64,000 nt of DNA, taken from Telmatactis stephensoni (Eukaryota; Cnidaria; Anthozoa; Actiniaria; Isophelliidae). Positions 1-12,110 of the stretch are shown here, piece by piece. The DNA is taken from the NCBI GenBank assembly GCA_029948255.1, contig JALIZF010001549.1, positions 62,001 to 126,000 on the forward strand, in the 5' to 3' direction. Within the stretch, counting starts at the first letter, position 1. Each line of letters begins with the position of its first letter. Made by a program: the position numbers and the translations under genes. Below the pieces are notes generated by a model. That model saw only the letters and a program-made list of their open reading frames with translations. It did not search any database and was not told where the DNA came from.

Positions 1-1129
1 TCAGATGTTGTATTCTCTACTTGTACAACTTGGTTGCGATTGGACAAGTAACTCTCGAACCATGGGATGGATGCTGCTGAAATGCCATATCTTTGCAATT
101 TTGATAGAAGGATATCGTGCTTAATGCTATCAAAAGCTTTGGACATGTCTAACAGGATAACGATGGTAATGTTCCTTTGGTCCATGTTCTTTAAGAGTTC
201 GTCGGTAAAATAGAGGAGCGCTGTTTCAGTTGAATGTTGTTTTCTATTACCACTTTGGAATTCTGAAATGATATTATTTTCTTCAAGGAATGACGTTAAT
301 TGTGAGTGGGCTGCTCTTTCACAGACTTTAGACATGATAGGCAGTAATGAAAGTGGGCGAGTGTCACATGGTTCTTCTGAGTCCTTAGTCTTGGGACAAG
401 GGATTACTTTGGCCATTTTCCACGAAAGTGGAAAAGAGTTTGTGCGAAAAGAGTTGTTTACTATATAAGTGATAGCAGGTAGTGTTGTAGGTAGGCTGTC
501 TTTCAGCGCTCTCGCAGAGATTTGATCAATTCCTGGGGCTTTGTTCGTTGACAAGCTTTGGATTATTTTGCGAGTATCCTCTTCTGTGATCGACTTGAGG
601 GTAAAGGATTGGCTTTCGGCGACAAGCGGTGAGATGTTCACGGCCGGAGGTGTATTTAACTTGAATTGCTCAGCTAGAGCTTTTGCCTTTTCTGCCGTGA
701 TCTGACCTACTGAGGTGTAATATTCATTAAATCTGTTGGCTTGTAGAACTGGGTCTTCCACTGGCGCTAGAGGAGATCTTTCCTTGGGTAGGCATCGATT
801 TATAACTTTCCAGATCGAGTTAGTATTTCCGTGGCTGTTCTTGAGTTCGGTTCGTATATGTTGTTTTTCTTCGATTCGAATTTCTCGTTTAACTTCCTGT
901 CTGAAGAAACGATATGCATTCCAATGTAAACGATCATTTGTTTTGATTGCGCTTTTATGCCATTTATCTCTTGTTTTCATTAGAGCTTTTATCTCTTGCG
1001 TAATGTAGATGATCTGATACTCTGAATCTGAATTTGAATCTGAGCGAGTAGGAAGGAAATTATTGGTACGGATTTGAAATGAATTACAATATAAAGTGAT
1101 AAGACTATGAATGGATGATATTGTGCTTA
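1..1129 (-). mobile_element. CR1/L2-like LINE, linker and reverse-transcriptase fragment, runs off the left edge
   Basis: One uninterrupted minus-strand frame of about 375 codons runs from a TAA near 1130 to base 1. From the N-terminal side it reads a basic linker (MKTRDKWHKSAIK), a helical stretch, the palm entry motif APGIDQIS, then PLSWKMAKVIPCPK, TRPLSLLPIMSKVCER, FQSGNRKQHSTETAL and the catalytic-block motif LLDMSKAFDSIKHD, ending near FESYLSNRNQVVQVE. This is the fingers/palm order of CR1, L2 and related non-LTR reverse transcriptases. The upstream endonuclease is missing and the YADD motif would lie beyond the edge. No frameshift is visible, so the copy is fairly young or constrained. 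Overlapping plus-strand reading frames here are antisense shadows. Confidence 0.85.
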
Positions 1130-1503
1130 TTTAAAGATAAATTCTATTTGGTCACCGTTAATGTTTTTCGTAACAGGTATATACTTCAACGCGTTAACAC
1201 AAAGTAGAAATATGTTCCTTTCGAGGGTGTTAAGGCTTAGCATTTTTCATGTTCTCAAAAATTTTGATTTTAATGTTTAATTTAAACATGAAGGTAATAC
1301 TTAGAGATCCTTGGGTCACGTGGCCGGAAATTAATTAAAACAGAAATTTGCAAATGGGCTAGCGAAATTTCTAGATTGGAAATACATTTTCATTAATTTA
1401 AAATTATTTAGTTAGTCAGGCTAAACAAAAATCAGTCCCGAATTGTCGACTTTTTTTGGTTTCAAGGAACATAGTACGTATATTTTTAGAGGATCCCAAC
1501 TTT

Positions 1504-1563
1504 GATCCTAACTGCGATCCTAACTGCGATCCTAACTGCGATCCTGACTGCGATCCTGACTGT
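1504..1563. repeat. 12-bp tandem repeat, five units
   Basis: The unit GATCCTAACTGC repeats three times, then two units with G for A (GATCCTGACTGC/T). The length is a multiple of three, so it stays open in several frames on both strands (Asp-Pro-Asn-Cys on plus, Gly-Ser-Gln on minus); that is a property of the period, not evidence of a gene. Confidence 0.9.
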
Positions 1564-1704
1564 AAAAATAGCAGGACTCTTCGTATTAAGCTCTTATTCA
1601 TTTCTTTATGGATACTAATGTTTCATTTCTTTATTGAACTAGTAATACTTTGGGTGCAATCTTGACGTTTTTTGACCATGATTTTCATTTTCGTTATTTA
1701 ACTT

Positions 1705-1708
<4 letters not shown>

Positions 1709-1742
<34 letters not shown>
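1709..1742. repeat. (AG)n microsatellite
   Basis: About 17 perfect AG dinucleotides. Confidence 0.95.
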
Positions 1743-1745
<3 letters not shown>

Positions 1746-2985
1746 ACTCTCTCTTTTTACAAATATACAACCATTCGTTTTATGGGTGTCTTCGGGTGTA
1801 GCGAAATAAATGAAATTTTGCGAGAGGTTACGTTAGGTTCAACTTAATTAGAATTTGGATTTACAAGGTATAATCAAATAAAATACGTTATGCATTTAGA
1901 ACAAAAATATCGTAAACGGATATATCGAACTGAGATCTAATTGGAGATTATTGTAAATACAGGATAACAGGATAAAAAGGATATTTGTAGACACAGGAGA
2001 GCTGAAAAAACTCAAAGACTTCCAAGCCAGCTCCCCGTTTTCGAGATATATATATCCTCGATGATTTATTTTCTTAAATTGTGATAAGGATATCATACTT
2101 TTCGTCTAAACGAACCGAGAGAAATTGATTGGTTTCATATCGAGAAAAAGTGCCTATAATGAGTGTACCTTGTAGAAGTAATGAAAAGTATTATATCGAT
2201 TTTGGCACCTTTGTCACTGATCATTCAACAAAATAGAAGTTAAAAACTGTTTATTTAAGTGTCCAAGTCTTATAGCGCTCGCGCACTAATTGGGGAACAC
2301 TATACTCTCACACTCACTACCTCTACCTTGAATCTTTGCAAATATTCACCGGACTCACCAGTTCGTTTTTTGATGGATCTCAAACGTATCAAAAATTTAG
2401 TGCTTGATCAGCGTAAATAAATGCTTTGTTTTTAGACGCATAACTGCGCGAGTGCACTCAGACGCACTTTATGGACAAAATTAGACTCTATACTTTAACT
2501 TTAATATCCCTTGATGAATCCTCCTAGATACAAAACATTTAAGCAAAAGCCTATCTTTGTGTGATGCAATTTTTTTTTTGTATTCTTTGTTTCTTTGTAC
2601 TAAATTCAATTTTTGGAACTTTTCTAACTATCACATAACAATGCACTTTAGACGATTTAGGTATATTTGAACGAATGTTTTCGTAGACAACTCTCTAAGC
2701 TTTCTGCTCTTGTTGTACAGATTTTTCAGAGTTTGTGTTGTGCTGTCCTCAATGGGGGGTCACTCAAATTGCCACTACTCCAGTACCCTATACCAACCTC
2801 ACATGCATGAATGCTCCTACACAAAGACCTAAGATTACAACAATTACATAATGCCTCTCAGTAGATAAGGCTCAAATAAATACAGCCAAGAGAAAACATA
2901 AACATCCTATTTGCGCGCAAATATTCAATTACTTTTGTTTGTTATAAACTACTACAAACTAGGTAGTCATTTTTCTTTCACGGTC

Positions 2986-3092
<107 letters not shown>

Positions 3093-3228
3093 AAAATACA
3101 TAAAAGAATATATAATCAAAACCATCACAAATATAGCAATTAGGTCATCATATTATATCTTTTGCTGTAGAACAAAGCTTGGAATGATCCAGATCTGATG
3201 AAGTTCTAGTATTATCAAAGAAGATTAT

Positions 3229-3332
3229 TTAACAATTATTCCACGAAATCGAGTGAGCTCATAGCCGACGAGGCGTGCAGCGCCGAGTCGGCTATTAGCC
3301 ATGGACGACGAGATTGAGTGGAATAATTGTTT
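3229..3332. mobile_element. Short palindromic MITE
   Basis: An imperfect hairpin. The left arm starts AACAATTATTCCACGAAATC and the right arm ends GAGTGGAATAATTGTT, around an inner stem CATAGCCGAC / GTCGGCTATT. A second, incomplete copy of the left arm lies at about 21718-21775, so it is an interspersed family. Confidence 0.75.
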
Positions 3333-3732
3333 TATTATATCTACATCCACTGGATTCTGGAAAAAATATAATTTTAATTATTTCCAAGTTTAGTGGAAAA
3401 ATAATTGTTAAAGATTACGGGGCATAAAATAGTTTCAGCTGCAAGCAGCTATTTAACTCAGTTTTGGACATCTCGGTGATATATTTGTCAAATTTATATG
3501 AGCTCTGGAACCAGTCTACAATAAAAAAAGGTCGCAAAAGATCACAAAAAGTGTGGAGTTTTGTTTGGAGTTTTGTTTTCTAGTAAAGATTTTATTTCGT
3601 CCCGAGTTAGTTCGGCAAAACGATCCGCCATTTTGATTTTCTCTACTCACGGGATATGAGCTGATAGCCTAGAAGTAGAGGAACCAATCAGAGCGCGCGA
3701 TAGCTCATATCCAGTGGATGTGGATATAATAA
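3332..3732. mobile_element. MITE with 24-bp terminal inverted repeats
   Basis: The left end (3332-3355) and right end (3709-3732) are inverted copies with one mismatch, containing ACATCCACTGGAT. The 400-bp body has no coding capacity. It abuts the previous palindromic element, so one may have inserted next to or into the other. Confidence 0.75.
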
Positions 3733-3886
3733 TGTATAATAGCTATAGTTAGATATTAGTATAGGATTCAAGTAACCAATTGTAAATTACCTACATGTAG
3801 CGAGATTTCCAATTGAAGAGTTAGGCGAAAAATGTAAGTTTAGAAAACATACATAAATGGAAGATATGATATACTTTAGCGTATAT

Positions 3887-4191
3887 CAGATCTTCCATGG
3901 AATGCTCAAAATGTGCATATCCCCATCCATCATGACTACAGTTGGCAATGGACATTTCTCTTCCAGTACAGACCACAAACCACAGCCATATTATCCCTTT
4001 GACGGGTGTAAAGTTGGTGGTTATGTATTCCTGTACTCCAGAGTAACCAAGCATACGACAAACCACCTCTGCGTCGTTCTTGTCCCATCCTGCATTACAT
4101 ACAGTACCCCACACACCATGGTACCTGACTTCAAGTCGACCAGAATTGAGTGACGTTCCTCCAGCTAAACGAACTTGAACCGGTGGAGGAG
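3887..4191 (-). pseudogene. SRCR exon A, unit 1 (C-terminal end lost)
   Basis: An extracellular SRCR domain exon. The acceptor is intact (CAACAG before CTCCTCCACC) and the frame opens through VRLAGGTS, WGTVCNAGWDKNDAEVVC and MSIANCSHDGWG. It then loses homology: the last two cysteines and the usual donor are replaced from about 3890 by a 38-bp near-palindrome (3858-3896). It cannot form all three group A disulphides. Exon B of the same unit lies about 70-80 bp upstream (higher coordinates). The domain is a ligand-binding extracellular module in animal immune and surface proteins; the ligand here is unknown. Confidence 0.75.
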
Positions 4192-4261
4192 CTGTTGAGT
4201 GAATTAGTAAACTTCATTTGACCGTTATCAAACATTTCATTTTACTTATTGACACCTTACC

Positions 4262-4577
4262 TTTATCCACTTAACAAACCACACCAGCATGTTCAGTATT
4301 CTTACAGTTATGTACTGACCATCCATCGTGAGCACATTGTGCAATCGATGTTTCCTTTCCAGAACATCCAACACTATCCAAGAGGATTGGAAGTGATGCC
4401 TTTCCTTCGATGACCAAAATTCGATTTTCAGCTACCTTGTAACCAAGCATTCGACAGATCACGTGAGCATCTTCTATATCCCACCAATCATCACAGACTG
4501 CTCCCCAGATCCCTTTGTACTGGATTTTAACTTGACCAACATGACTTACATTTGTTCCCGTCAGATAGACGAACGTG
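4262..4577 (-). pseudogene. SRCR exon B, unit 1, with a stop after the last cysteine
   Basis: It encodes a full six-cysteine SRCR core: GAVCDDWWD, HVICRMLGY, VGCSGKE, AQCAHDGW, HNCKN and HAGVVC. The codon directly after the last cysteine is TAA, where other copies have a sense codon, followed by the expected donor (AAAG then GTAAGG). At the 5' end a 4-bp insertion (TCTA) shifts frame before the first strand, and the usual start of the exon is replaced. The same terminal TAA occurs in the unit at 10.6 kb, suggesting a shared ancestor that already carried it. Probably not translated. Confidence 0.75.
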
Positions 4578-4599
4578 CTGTGAAGAAACGATTCAACCT

Positions 4600-5840
4600 T
4601 TTTCCTTTTTACAGTTTTTATAAAGTCGTAATTAATGCAATACAACTTTAACATTAGTTTGTAAATTTAATCACTTTTACCGATTTGGTGCCTCATCTGT
4701 ATTCATTTGTAGTTTTGTTCTCACAAACATTAAAAGTGTCAATCAGCACTCAATCAGTCAAATCTTGTCATATCGTGGGATGAGGTTGCCCTACAATCCG
4801 AGCCAGAGGCTCATGTATAAAACGTATGACAAAATAAAAACGTATGACTGTGCTCACAGGTTACAACATTTTGATAGAGTGGTTTTCATTCGTCCGTGAA
4901 AGAAAAATGACTATTTAATGTGTAGTAGTTGATAAAGAACAAAATTAATCAGTGGGTTTACTACGATCTATTAGTTTCCCAATTCTTTCACGGCCAATTG
5001 AAAATCACTCTAGCATTGTTCAATAGATATTTCATAACAATAATAATCAAGATATTTAGTATATTATTCTCACTTGGCTTGGTGCCCTCGCTAACAATCA
5101 CCTGGGGTACATTAAGATATAGGAACACCTTCTCCTACGACGGCCACTCCCCTAGGGCTTGTCTCAAATTCACCTTGTTCACTGTCAAGTGAGATGCCGG
5201 CCTGACATTCTTCGACAGATTTAACAAACAGAATGACAGCGATGATGATGTAACGATAATAATTATAATCCCACTATAATCCTTGAAACGTGCCCTCATG
5301 AGCATCAAATGGTCGTGAGGGCTAAAAGACCTCATGGCCTTCATGGCGGGTCATTTCGTCCGCACATACACATTTCTACCAAAACGCATAAAAAAGGCAA
5401 GTGCAACAACCGCGCCTGCATAAAACTGCGGCTACATTAGTGGTGTTTTTTTTTTTTTTTTTGCTTACACAGGCGACGCGATTTTTTAAATCACCAACGT
5501 GATAGCTACATGAGCGACAAATTCTGGCAACAAATGCTGGCAATAAAGCTTGTGTGACATGAAGGACTGTATTGTGCACGAAATTGTAACGTTAGTGCAT
5601 GTAAAATATAATGTCGCTTGTGCGGGCAAAAAATCGCTCGTGTAGCCACAGCTAAAAGCAAGAGAGCTGCAATTTAATTAAAGTGTGTAGTTTATTGCCC
5701 ATGTAGTCCCTTGTCTAGAGCTGCTCGAGTTCGAGAGATATTTTAGAAAAATTGATTTCAGCCATCTTTGTTTACCGTCGTTATGGCAACACAAATACAA
5801 GTAAAATAAACAAAAATCAAAACTTTGATTCAAGTCCAAT
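4600..5840. other. Intergenic stretch, nothing recognised
   Basis: It holds a poly-T tract (about 5446-5464) and a block at 4890-4955 that is the inverted counterpart of 2926-2990. Open frames are short and without motifs. Confidence 0.45.
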
Positions 5841-5844
5841 AGCT

Positions 5845-8800
5845 ATTGTAAAAATCGTTTTGGTTGGTCAAGAGTAAGTTGCTCATTTGTGAAATGAAAA
5901 ACGGAAGCATTGTCAATAAAAAACTGTATCGAGCCACCTGAAATGACGCAGCAGACAAATTCTTGCGTGACAGTCCTTTCCGCACAGATCACAAGCAAAC
6001 TCGGAGGGCGGGATTGGGGCTGGGGGTTGCTGTCTTTGCTTTCTACGCTGTCTTCTTTCCTCTGACTGTTGGTTAAGCTTTTCCTCGCCCCTTTTGAGGC
6101 CTTTATAAACGCCAGCAACTGCGGTCTTTGGCAAGTGATTCCCAGTTATCTGGATCAATTTCAGTACTACTGGACGGCGTCCTGTCTCCAACTTTCCATA
6201 GATGATGTCGTTTGGGATGCAGCTATATATCCTGAATACGGTACACGTGCCCCAGTCAACGTAAGCGTCACTGGCTCAGAGGAAGATGCATTCTGTGGGA
6301 GCCAGCTTGCTTCAGCACAGTGGTGTTGGTAATTTTGTCTCGCCATGTTATGCCGAGAATCTGACGTAGGCAACGAAGGTAGAAGCTTTCAAGACGCTTC
6401 TTCTGTCTGGCGTAAGTAGTCCAGGTTTCGCTGCCATAGAGCAGAGTACTTAAGATACACGCCTGGTAAACCCTGATTTTGGTGTTTAAGGATAGCTGGT
6501 TGTTTTCCCACACTCTCTTGCTCAGTCTAGCCAACACTTCTGCAGCTTTTGCAATTTGTTTGTCATTTTTTTCTATCGAGAAACACGTTACTGATGATAA
6601 TAGAGCCCAGGCAGGTGAAGTGGTCAGTAACTTCAAGCACCATGTTATCAATTCTGATTGATGGAGGTGCAGAGACATTAATTCTGACCCATGACATTGG
6701 TCTTCTTAATACTGATGGTTATCAAAACTGAGTTCAGGCATGAGAAAACTGGTTAACCAGGGCTTGGAGGCCCTCTTCTGTGTGTGAGATCAGGGCAGCG
6801 TCATCAGCGAACAGCACTTCTCTGATGAGCACTCTGCACACTTTTGTCTTCGGTCGAGCCAAGTTGAATAGTTTACCATCACTTCTAGTAAGTAGATTGA
6901 CTCGCTGTAGTGAATGTCTGAATGAAAAGTCGAGCAGCATCGAGAAGAAAATACCAAAAAGAGTTGGTGCAAGTACACAGCCTTGTTTTACGCCTCTCTG
7001 AATTGCAAAGGGCTCAGAAACTTCACCGCCATAGCTGACTACGCCCTGTGTACTTTAATTGAAGGAGATGATAATCTTGAGTAACTGGGGGGGGGGGGGG
7101 GGGCTGCCGATCTTCTTTAGTAACTGGAACAGACCTTTCCTACTTACGAGGTCGAAAGCCTTTGTGAGATCGATGAAGGCAATGTATAATGGCATTTGCT
7201 GTTCTCGGCATTTCTCCTGAAGTTGACGGACAGAGAAGATCGATCATATCTACGGTTGATGCCTGAGCTCTGTATCCGCACTGAAATTCTGGGTAGATGT
7301 ATTTGGCAAGGACTTGGAGACGCGTCAAGATTACTCGAGCAAAGGCTTTCCCAACTATACTCAGCAGGAAGATACCACAATAGTTGTTGCAGTCACTGCG
7401 GTCACCCTCGTTCTTATACAGGGTGACTATTTTTGCACTGCGCATGTCTTGAGGTACCTTTTCTTCGCTCCAACAGAGACGCAAGAGCTCGTAAAGTGGT
7501 TTCAGTAAGACTGATTTTCCACTTATGATAATCTCAGGAGGTATGGCATCCATCGGCCCGGTGCTTTTCCTCTTGGTAGGGCATCAATAGCCTTTCTGAT
7601 GTTCTTCAGCTTTGGGAAGCTGAGTCCAATTCTTCCAAGATACGAAAGTCCACGAAGCTGTCGGGCGCTTCCTGAGAGACTGAGGTTTCATTGAAGTAAA
7701 GATCTAGGTAATGTTCGACCCACCGGTCCATTTGCTTGTTTCTGTCGGTAATGACCTCGCCTGATTTGGTCTTCAGGGGCGCAGTCTTTATAATCGTCTT
7801 GCCTGTTGCTTGCTTTATACCCTCATACATACTCCTAATATTACCAGAGTCTGAGGCACGTTGGATATTATCTGCAAGTTGAAGCCAGTTGGTATTAGCA
7901 CAGTGCAGCGACGAGCAGTACGTTGAGCTGTGTTTCGAGCAGCTTTCAGTGTCTGTAGGTTTTGCTGACTGGGGTTGCGTATGTAGCTGATCAGTGCACT
8001 ACGTTTGCGTCTATGACAGGTTTTAACTCGGAGATGTGGGCTTCAAACCAGTCGACATTCTTACGCTCTTTTTCACCATATGTCTTGACAGCAGTGTTGT
8101 AGATAGTGTTCCGAAGAAACCTCCATCTATCCTTCAGACCGGGTGGTCGGTCACCCGTCACAGTTAATTTCTTGTTGAGCAGTCTTGCTGATTTGCCTTT
8201 GACACAATCAGAGAGTGGTCGGTGTCGCAGTCAGCACTGTGGTAAGCTCTGGTATTGCAGACAATGTTTCAGGGACTTGCGTCCTGGTAATAATCAAGTC
8301 CAACTGGTGCCAATGTTTCGACCTTGAATGCCTCCAAGATGCTTTGTGGGCATGCCTTGTTCTGGAAGTAGGTATTTGTCACGTACAGCTTGTGGTAACA
8401 GCATAGTTTCAGGAGCCTCTGGCCGTTCTCCGTTCATTTTCCTATGCTATGCCATGGTGGTCTAACACGTTCGGCCAGTATTCATGATCAGTACCCACCC
8501 ACGCAATGAAGTCCCCCAGAAGAAAGAAATGTTCTGATTCTGAGATTGTTTTGATGACACTGTCTAGATGTTCGTAGAACTTGGTCTAGATGAACTAGAA
8601 CTGATTTTTGGCTTCAGACGAGGATGTTAGTGTTGGTGCATAAGTACAAACGAGATTTACCATACCCTCTAGTGTGTAGAGGCGTAGAAGTGAGGATTCT
8701 CTCGGTGCCACCCGTTGGGGTTTCCATCATACAAAGCAGGGTGATTCTAATGGTGAAACCAACACCAGTGCTCCCTGGCTTACTTTTCACTTTTTCCTTG

Positions 8801-9600
8801 CCAAAAGAAGGTATAGTTTTTCTCTCTCAATGATCCAGTGTCAGGGAGTCTCGAGTCTCTTGCAGGGCTGCAATGTCGATATTTAATCTATACAGCTCGC
8901 TGTCAATCACTGCGGTTTTGCGAGCATCATCTATTTGTTGGAGGTCGTCCGACAATCCAGTGCGCATTATGCGCACATTCCAGCTTGCTATACGAAGAGC
9001 TGGAGTCTTATTTTTCTGATTTTTGCCTGGTGCGTTGTTTAGCGATATGTCTGTCGAACAGGAAATTCTAAGCTCAAGGCACCCACCGAAGCAGGCAAAT
9101 CGAAGCGGGTCAACACCTTACTGACTGGGGGCTGCCCAGCTTAAGACGAGCGGTAGCTGACCAGTGGGACACGATCATCCCTCCTACCGACGAAGACAAC
9201 CCGTGGCGCCCGGCTCATACGCCAATCGAGCATGGACTTATAACTCGTAAACTGCTGTCTTCCGTGTTGTGCTCTACACTGAACATGAGACTCGGTTGAC
9301 CTCTCCATGGTGCAAGCTTGTGCAAAGTGTATGGAGGCCTAGTGTTGTCCATTCATCAGGGCCCCCTCTCGGTCTTGCCGGCAAAATCCAATGGAATGCA
9401 GAGCATTACGAATGGGGCTGTAGGAGCTGCAGGAGCTGCCGGATGGGAGCCTAACTGACTACCAACCACCTACGGCACTCCGCTCCGAATTTTCTGTCTG
9501 GATTATTTTTCCATAGCCTTTTCCAGGTGGGATATGGCCGCAAGTCAGCGGAGGTTTGAAATCAGGGTTTTCCTTCCCCTAGACCGACTGCCCTCCCAGG
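5845..9600 (-). mobile_element. Decayed LINE: endonuclease, reverse transcriptase, terminal zinc finger
   Basis: Read on the minus strand. From 9600 to about 9070 lies a probable 5' UTR. An APE endonuclease follows (about 9000-8100; ASWNVRIMRTGLSDDLQQID, LQETRLPDTGSLREK, LVCTYAPTLTS), then a linker with MYEGIKQATGK (about 7830). Reverse transcriptase runs from about 7550 to 6730 (DAIPPEIIISGKSVLLKPL, SAKIVTLYKNEGDRSDCNNY, VLIREVLFADDAALISHTEE). The thumb/C-domain runs from about 6590 to 6290 (CILSTLLYGSETWTTYARQ, LGITWRDKI). A C2H2-like finger (CDLCGKDCHA...H) ends at about 5915. Domain order and motifs identify a non-LTR retrotransposon; I do not assign the clade. Many frameshifts and stops, plus a 17-base G run (7087-7103), show it is dead. 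Confidence 0.85.
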
Positions 9601-9604
9601 CTAC

Positions 9605-10175
9605 CGAGCCCTGTCTGCCCAAAATAATCAAATGATCTAACCACATTTTTCCTTCAAACGTTTTATGGAGAAAGAACACCATCATAAAATTTAAGCAAAC
9701 AAATAATAGTTGGAGTCACCGACTTCACAGGAGAGTAATGTGTTATTAGTTTTGGATAAGTGCCAACAGGTGCTATTTTTCGCCATTATTGTAACCATGG
9801 TCGGATTCGATTTGCAACGTTTTCTGACTTTAGTTTGATAAAACTTGTGTGATTTTGATTTTTTCTTTGGATTTTGAACAATAAAAGCCGGTTTACTTGT
9901 CAAAGCTTAAGTAATCGCTATAATCCATTAACAAAATGTCGATACGGTTTGTGCTTCAAGGATGAAAGTTATAATAATTTTGTATGATCCTTAATTTGCT
10001 TCTCTAGCTCGTATTTTGTTCGCTTACCCCGCTTTTAAGACTCTGTGTTGAAACAATCTGTTATAATTGCCAAGTTACTTATGCACTAAAATCCTGGCGA
10101 AGTTATGTTTGAGATAATGGTAAGTTATTAAAACACATGAATGGTATGAAAATAGTTAATTAATCACGCTTTCTT
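9605..10175. other. Intergenic / SRCR intron-like sequence
   Basis: No gene seen. The last 100 bases (about 10085-10185) resemble sequence next to exon A at 18.5 kb (CCTGGCGAAGT, ATGGTATGAAAA), so the duplicated SRCR segment extends past the exon. Confidence 0.5.
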
Positions 10176-10185
10176 TAGAACATAC

Positions 10186-10506
10186 CCATCTTGCACGTGA
10201 CACCAACGTCTTCCCAATGGTTACAGTTTGTCCATCCCCATCCTGAATAGCTACAGTCAGCAATCGACCTTTCTCTTCCTTTACAATCGACACTTTCAAG
10301 CCATATTATCCCCTTGACGGGTGTAAAGTTGGTGGTTATGTATTCCTGTACTCCAGGGTAATCAAGCATACGACACACCACCTCAGCGTCTTCCTTGCCC
10401 CATCCATCATCACATACAGTACCCCACACACCATGGTACCTGACTTCAAGTCGACCAGAATTGAGTGACGTTCCTCCAGCTAAACGAACTTGAACCGGTG
10501 GAGGAG
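10186..10506 (-). CDS. SRCR exon A, unit 2, intact exon
   Basis: A single exon of 321 bp (107 codons) with phase-1 boundaries: acceptor AACAG before CTCCTCC, donor GTATGT after AAGATGG. It encodes one SRCR domain with six cysteines of the group A pattern: TVCDDGW, VVCRMLDY, VDCKGRE, ADCSYSGW, TNCNHW and VTCK. Its sequence is more divergent than other A exons (CDDGWGKED rather than CNAGWDKND) and closer to the general SRCR consensus. The partner exon B upstream is broken by a deletion, so expression as a two-domain protein is unlikely unless another exon is joined. The role is inferred to be extracellular binding; the N-terminal exon is not visible. Confidence 0.75.
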
Positions 10507-10575
10507 CTGTTGAGTGAATTAGTAAACTTCATTTGACCGTTATCAAACATTTAAATTTACTTCTTGACACCTCAC

Positions 10576-10831
10576 CTTTATTCACTTAACAAACCACACC
10601 AGCATGTTCATCATTATCACAGTCATGTTTGGACCATCCATTATGAGCACATTGTGCAATCGACGTTTCTTTTCCAGAACATGCAACATTCCTTGTAACC
10701 AAGCATTCGACAGATCACGTGAGCATCGTTTATATCCCATCTATCATTACAGACTGCTCCCCAGGTCCCTTTGTAATGGATTTCTAATTGACCAACATGT
10801 TTTACATTGGTTCCTGGCAGACGAACGTTAA
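10576..10831 (-). pseudogene. SRCR exon B, unit 2, with about 59-bp internal deletion
   Basis: It starts like other B exons (VRLPGTNVKHVGQLEI, GAVCNDRWDINDAHVICRML). Directly after LGYK about 59 bases are missing compared with the copies at 34.9 and 61.0 kb, which removes the segment before the third cysteine and shifts the frame. The remaining cysteines are encoded out of frame. Like unit 1 it has TAA right after the last cysteine codon. The donor AAAG before GTGAGG is intact. The acceptor region has diverged. Confidence 0.8.
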
Positions 10832-10839
10832 TTCTTATT

Positions 10840-11970
10840 TCGGTATCTAGCCTACGCGACTCACCCGAAAGGGAGTATGGGAAGAAATGACTAAAGTTAT
10901 AAAATCACAAAAATCCCACATGATAACTCAAATTTTAGCTTGCTCTGACGTTATTCAAAAAACAACTTTCACTTACTGATGTTGAAGTCAATGCAAAAGC
11001 GGAAATTAAGAAAGTGAAGTTTTGCTACTACCCATACTCCTTTTCGGTCTAGTCGTGTGTGATTGAGAGCGCTCATACGACAACCTTTTATGAAATAGTT
11101 GTATATGGATACTCTAAACGTCACAGTTGATAATTTCTTCCCAAAACACACCCTTATCATGTTTAGAACTGTTTTATTTCAAGTTATTATCTGATGTCTG
11201 CAGGCTATTCCCTTGTGATACCAGCGGAGGCATCAGTCTAGACGCTGATCACGTACGCTTTTGTTTTGTTTTTGGTTTGTTTAATTTGTTACTTTGTCTG
11301 AACTTTCTTTTTCGTTTCTTTTCTTTTTTCTTTCTTTCTTACTTTCTTTTTTTTTCCCCTTCTTCTTCTTCTTCTTCTTCTTCTTCTTTTTCTTTTTATT
11401 GATCTTACGGATGACGGCAGTGAATTCCAAAGTTCAGGTCCAGCAACAGAAAAAGAGCGAAAACCATATGTTTTAAGATGGTAGGGTAGGGTCTTGAGGC
11501 GAACAGCATCTCAGACGAAGAACGAAGAACGAAGGTTTCGAGTTGGTAAACTTATATCTGGAAATCATGAAGTCGAATGTGTATAAGTCCCAACTACATT
11601 ATTTGGTAATAGATAATGTAAAAAAACCTTCGATGAATAATTTTACATGAACCAGTGACCAAGTGTGTGTTTAGAGCTTTCTCTTTGATTTCAACTTTAG
11701 TCAAACATTATGCCATGTCAAATAATTACCAATGCTTTATAAAATCTAACACAACATATAGGTATTTATAGGGGCTAACCTTCTAGTCTAAAAACGTTCC
11801 CCGACGATTAGATATAGAAAGGCAAACAAATACTTCGAAGTTAGACTAGAAGTATTTGAATCTTTTGGCAAAAATGTTATGGCATCACCGCAATTCTGTA
11901 ACTTAACAGCTTCCAATATAGTGCTTTCAACTTCTGTGCGCAGATTGTCATAAACTGTTAAACTATCGTC
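10840..11970. other. Intergenic, contains a polypyrimidine tract
   Basis: A CTTT/CTT-rich low-complexity tract spans about 11305-11400. The remainder shows no domain, repeat or exon that I recognise; peptides over the tract are simple Phe/Ser/Leu runs. Confidence 0.5.
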
Positions 11971-11973
11971 AAT

Positions 11974-12086
11974 TGTCAATGACTAGCACCCCGCATGTAA
12001 CGTCATCAATGATGTAATTAGTGATAATCAGTTGTTGTTCTCCCAATAAATCACGTACCGCGACCGCTCTGTGTGACGTCTCCTAA
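11974..12086 (+). repeat. 5' LTR of the BEL/Pao element
   Basis: It begins TGTCAATGAC and ends GACGTCTCCTAA. Its last 87 bp match the 3' LTR with two small differences, while its first 25 bp differ, so the exact 5' boundary is uncertain. Confidence 0.7.
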
Positions 12087-12088
12087 AC

Positions 12089-12105
12089 TGGTGCCGAAAC
12101 CCGAC
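12089..12105 (+). promoter_or_regulatory. Primer-binding site
   Basis: TGGTGCCGAAACCCGAC lies two bases after the LTR and starts with the complement of a tRNA CCA end (TGG), as expected for priming of minus-strand DNA synthesis. I do not assign the tRNA. Confidence 0.75.
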
Positions 12106-12110
12106 TAAAG

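Larger units (their letters stand above)
1130..2925. other. Intergenic, AT-rich, no gene recognised
   Basis: There are no convincing coding segments, domains or splice-bounded exons. It contains two simple-sequence tracts (listed separately) and short AT-rich hairpins. Frames over the tracts translate to low-complexity peptides, which I regard as artefacts. Confidence 0.5.

Noticed and set aside
1416..1665. Open frames over the 12-bp repeat on both strands (Asp-Pro-Asn-Cys and Gly-Ser-Gln repeats)
   Set aside because: The repeat period is a multiple of three, so frames stay open by chance; no start context, domain or homologue-like sequence.
3858..3896. 38-bp near-palindrome at the broken end of SRCR exon A as a transposon footprint
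   Set aside because: Suggestive, but no second copy or target duplication could be found, so only noted within the exon entry.
11127..11476. Phe/Ser/Leu-rich plus-strand frames
   Set aside because: Products of the polypyrimidine tract.
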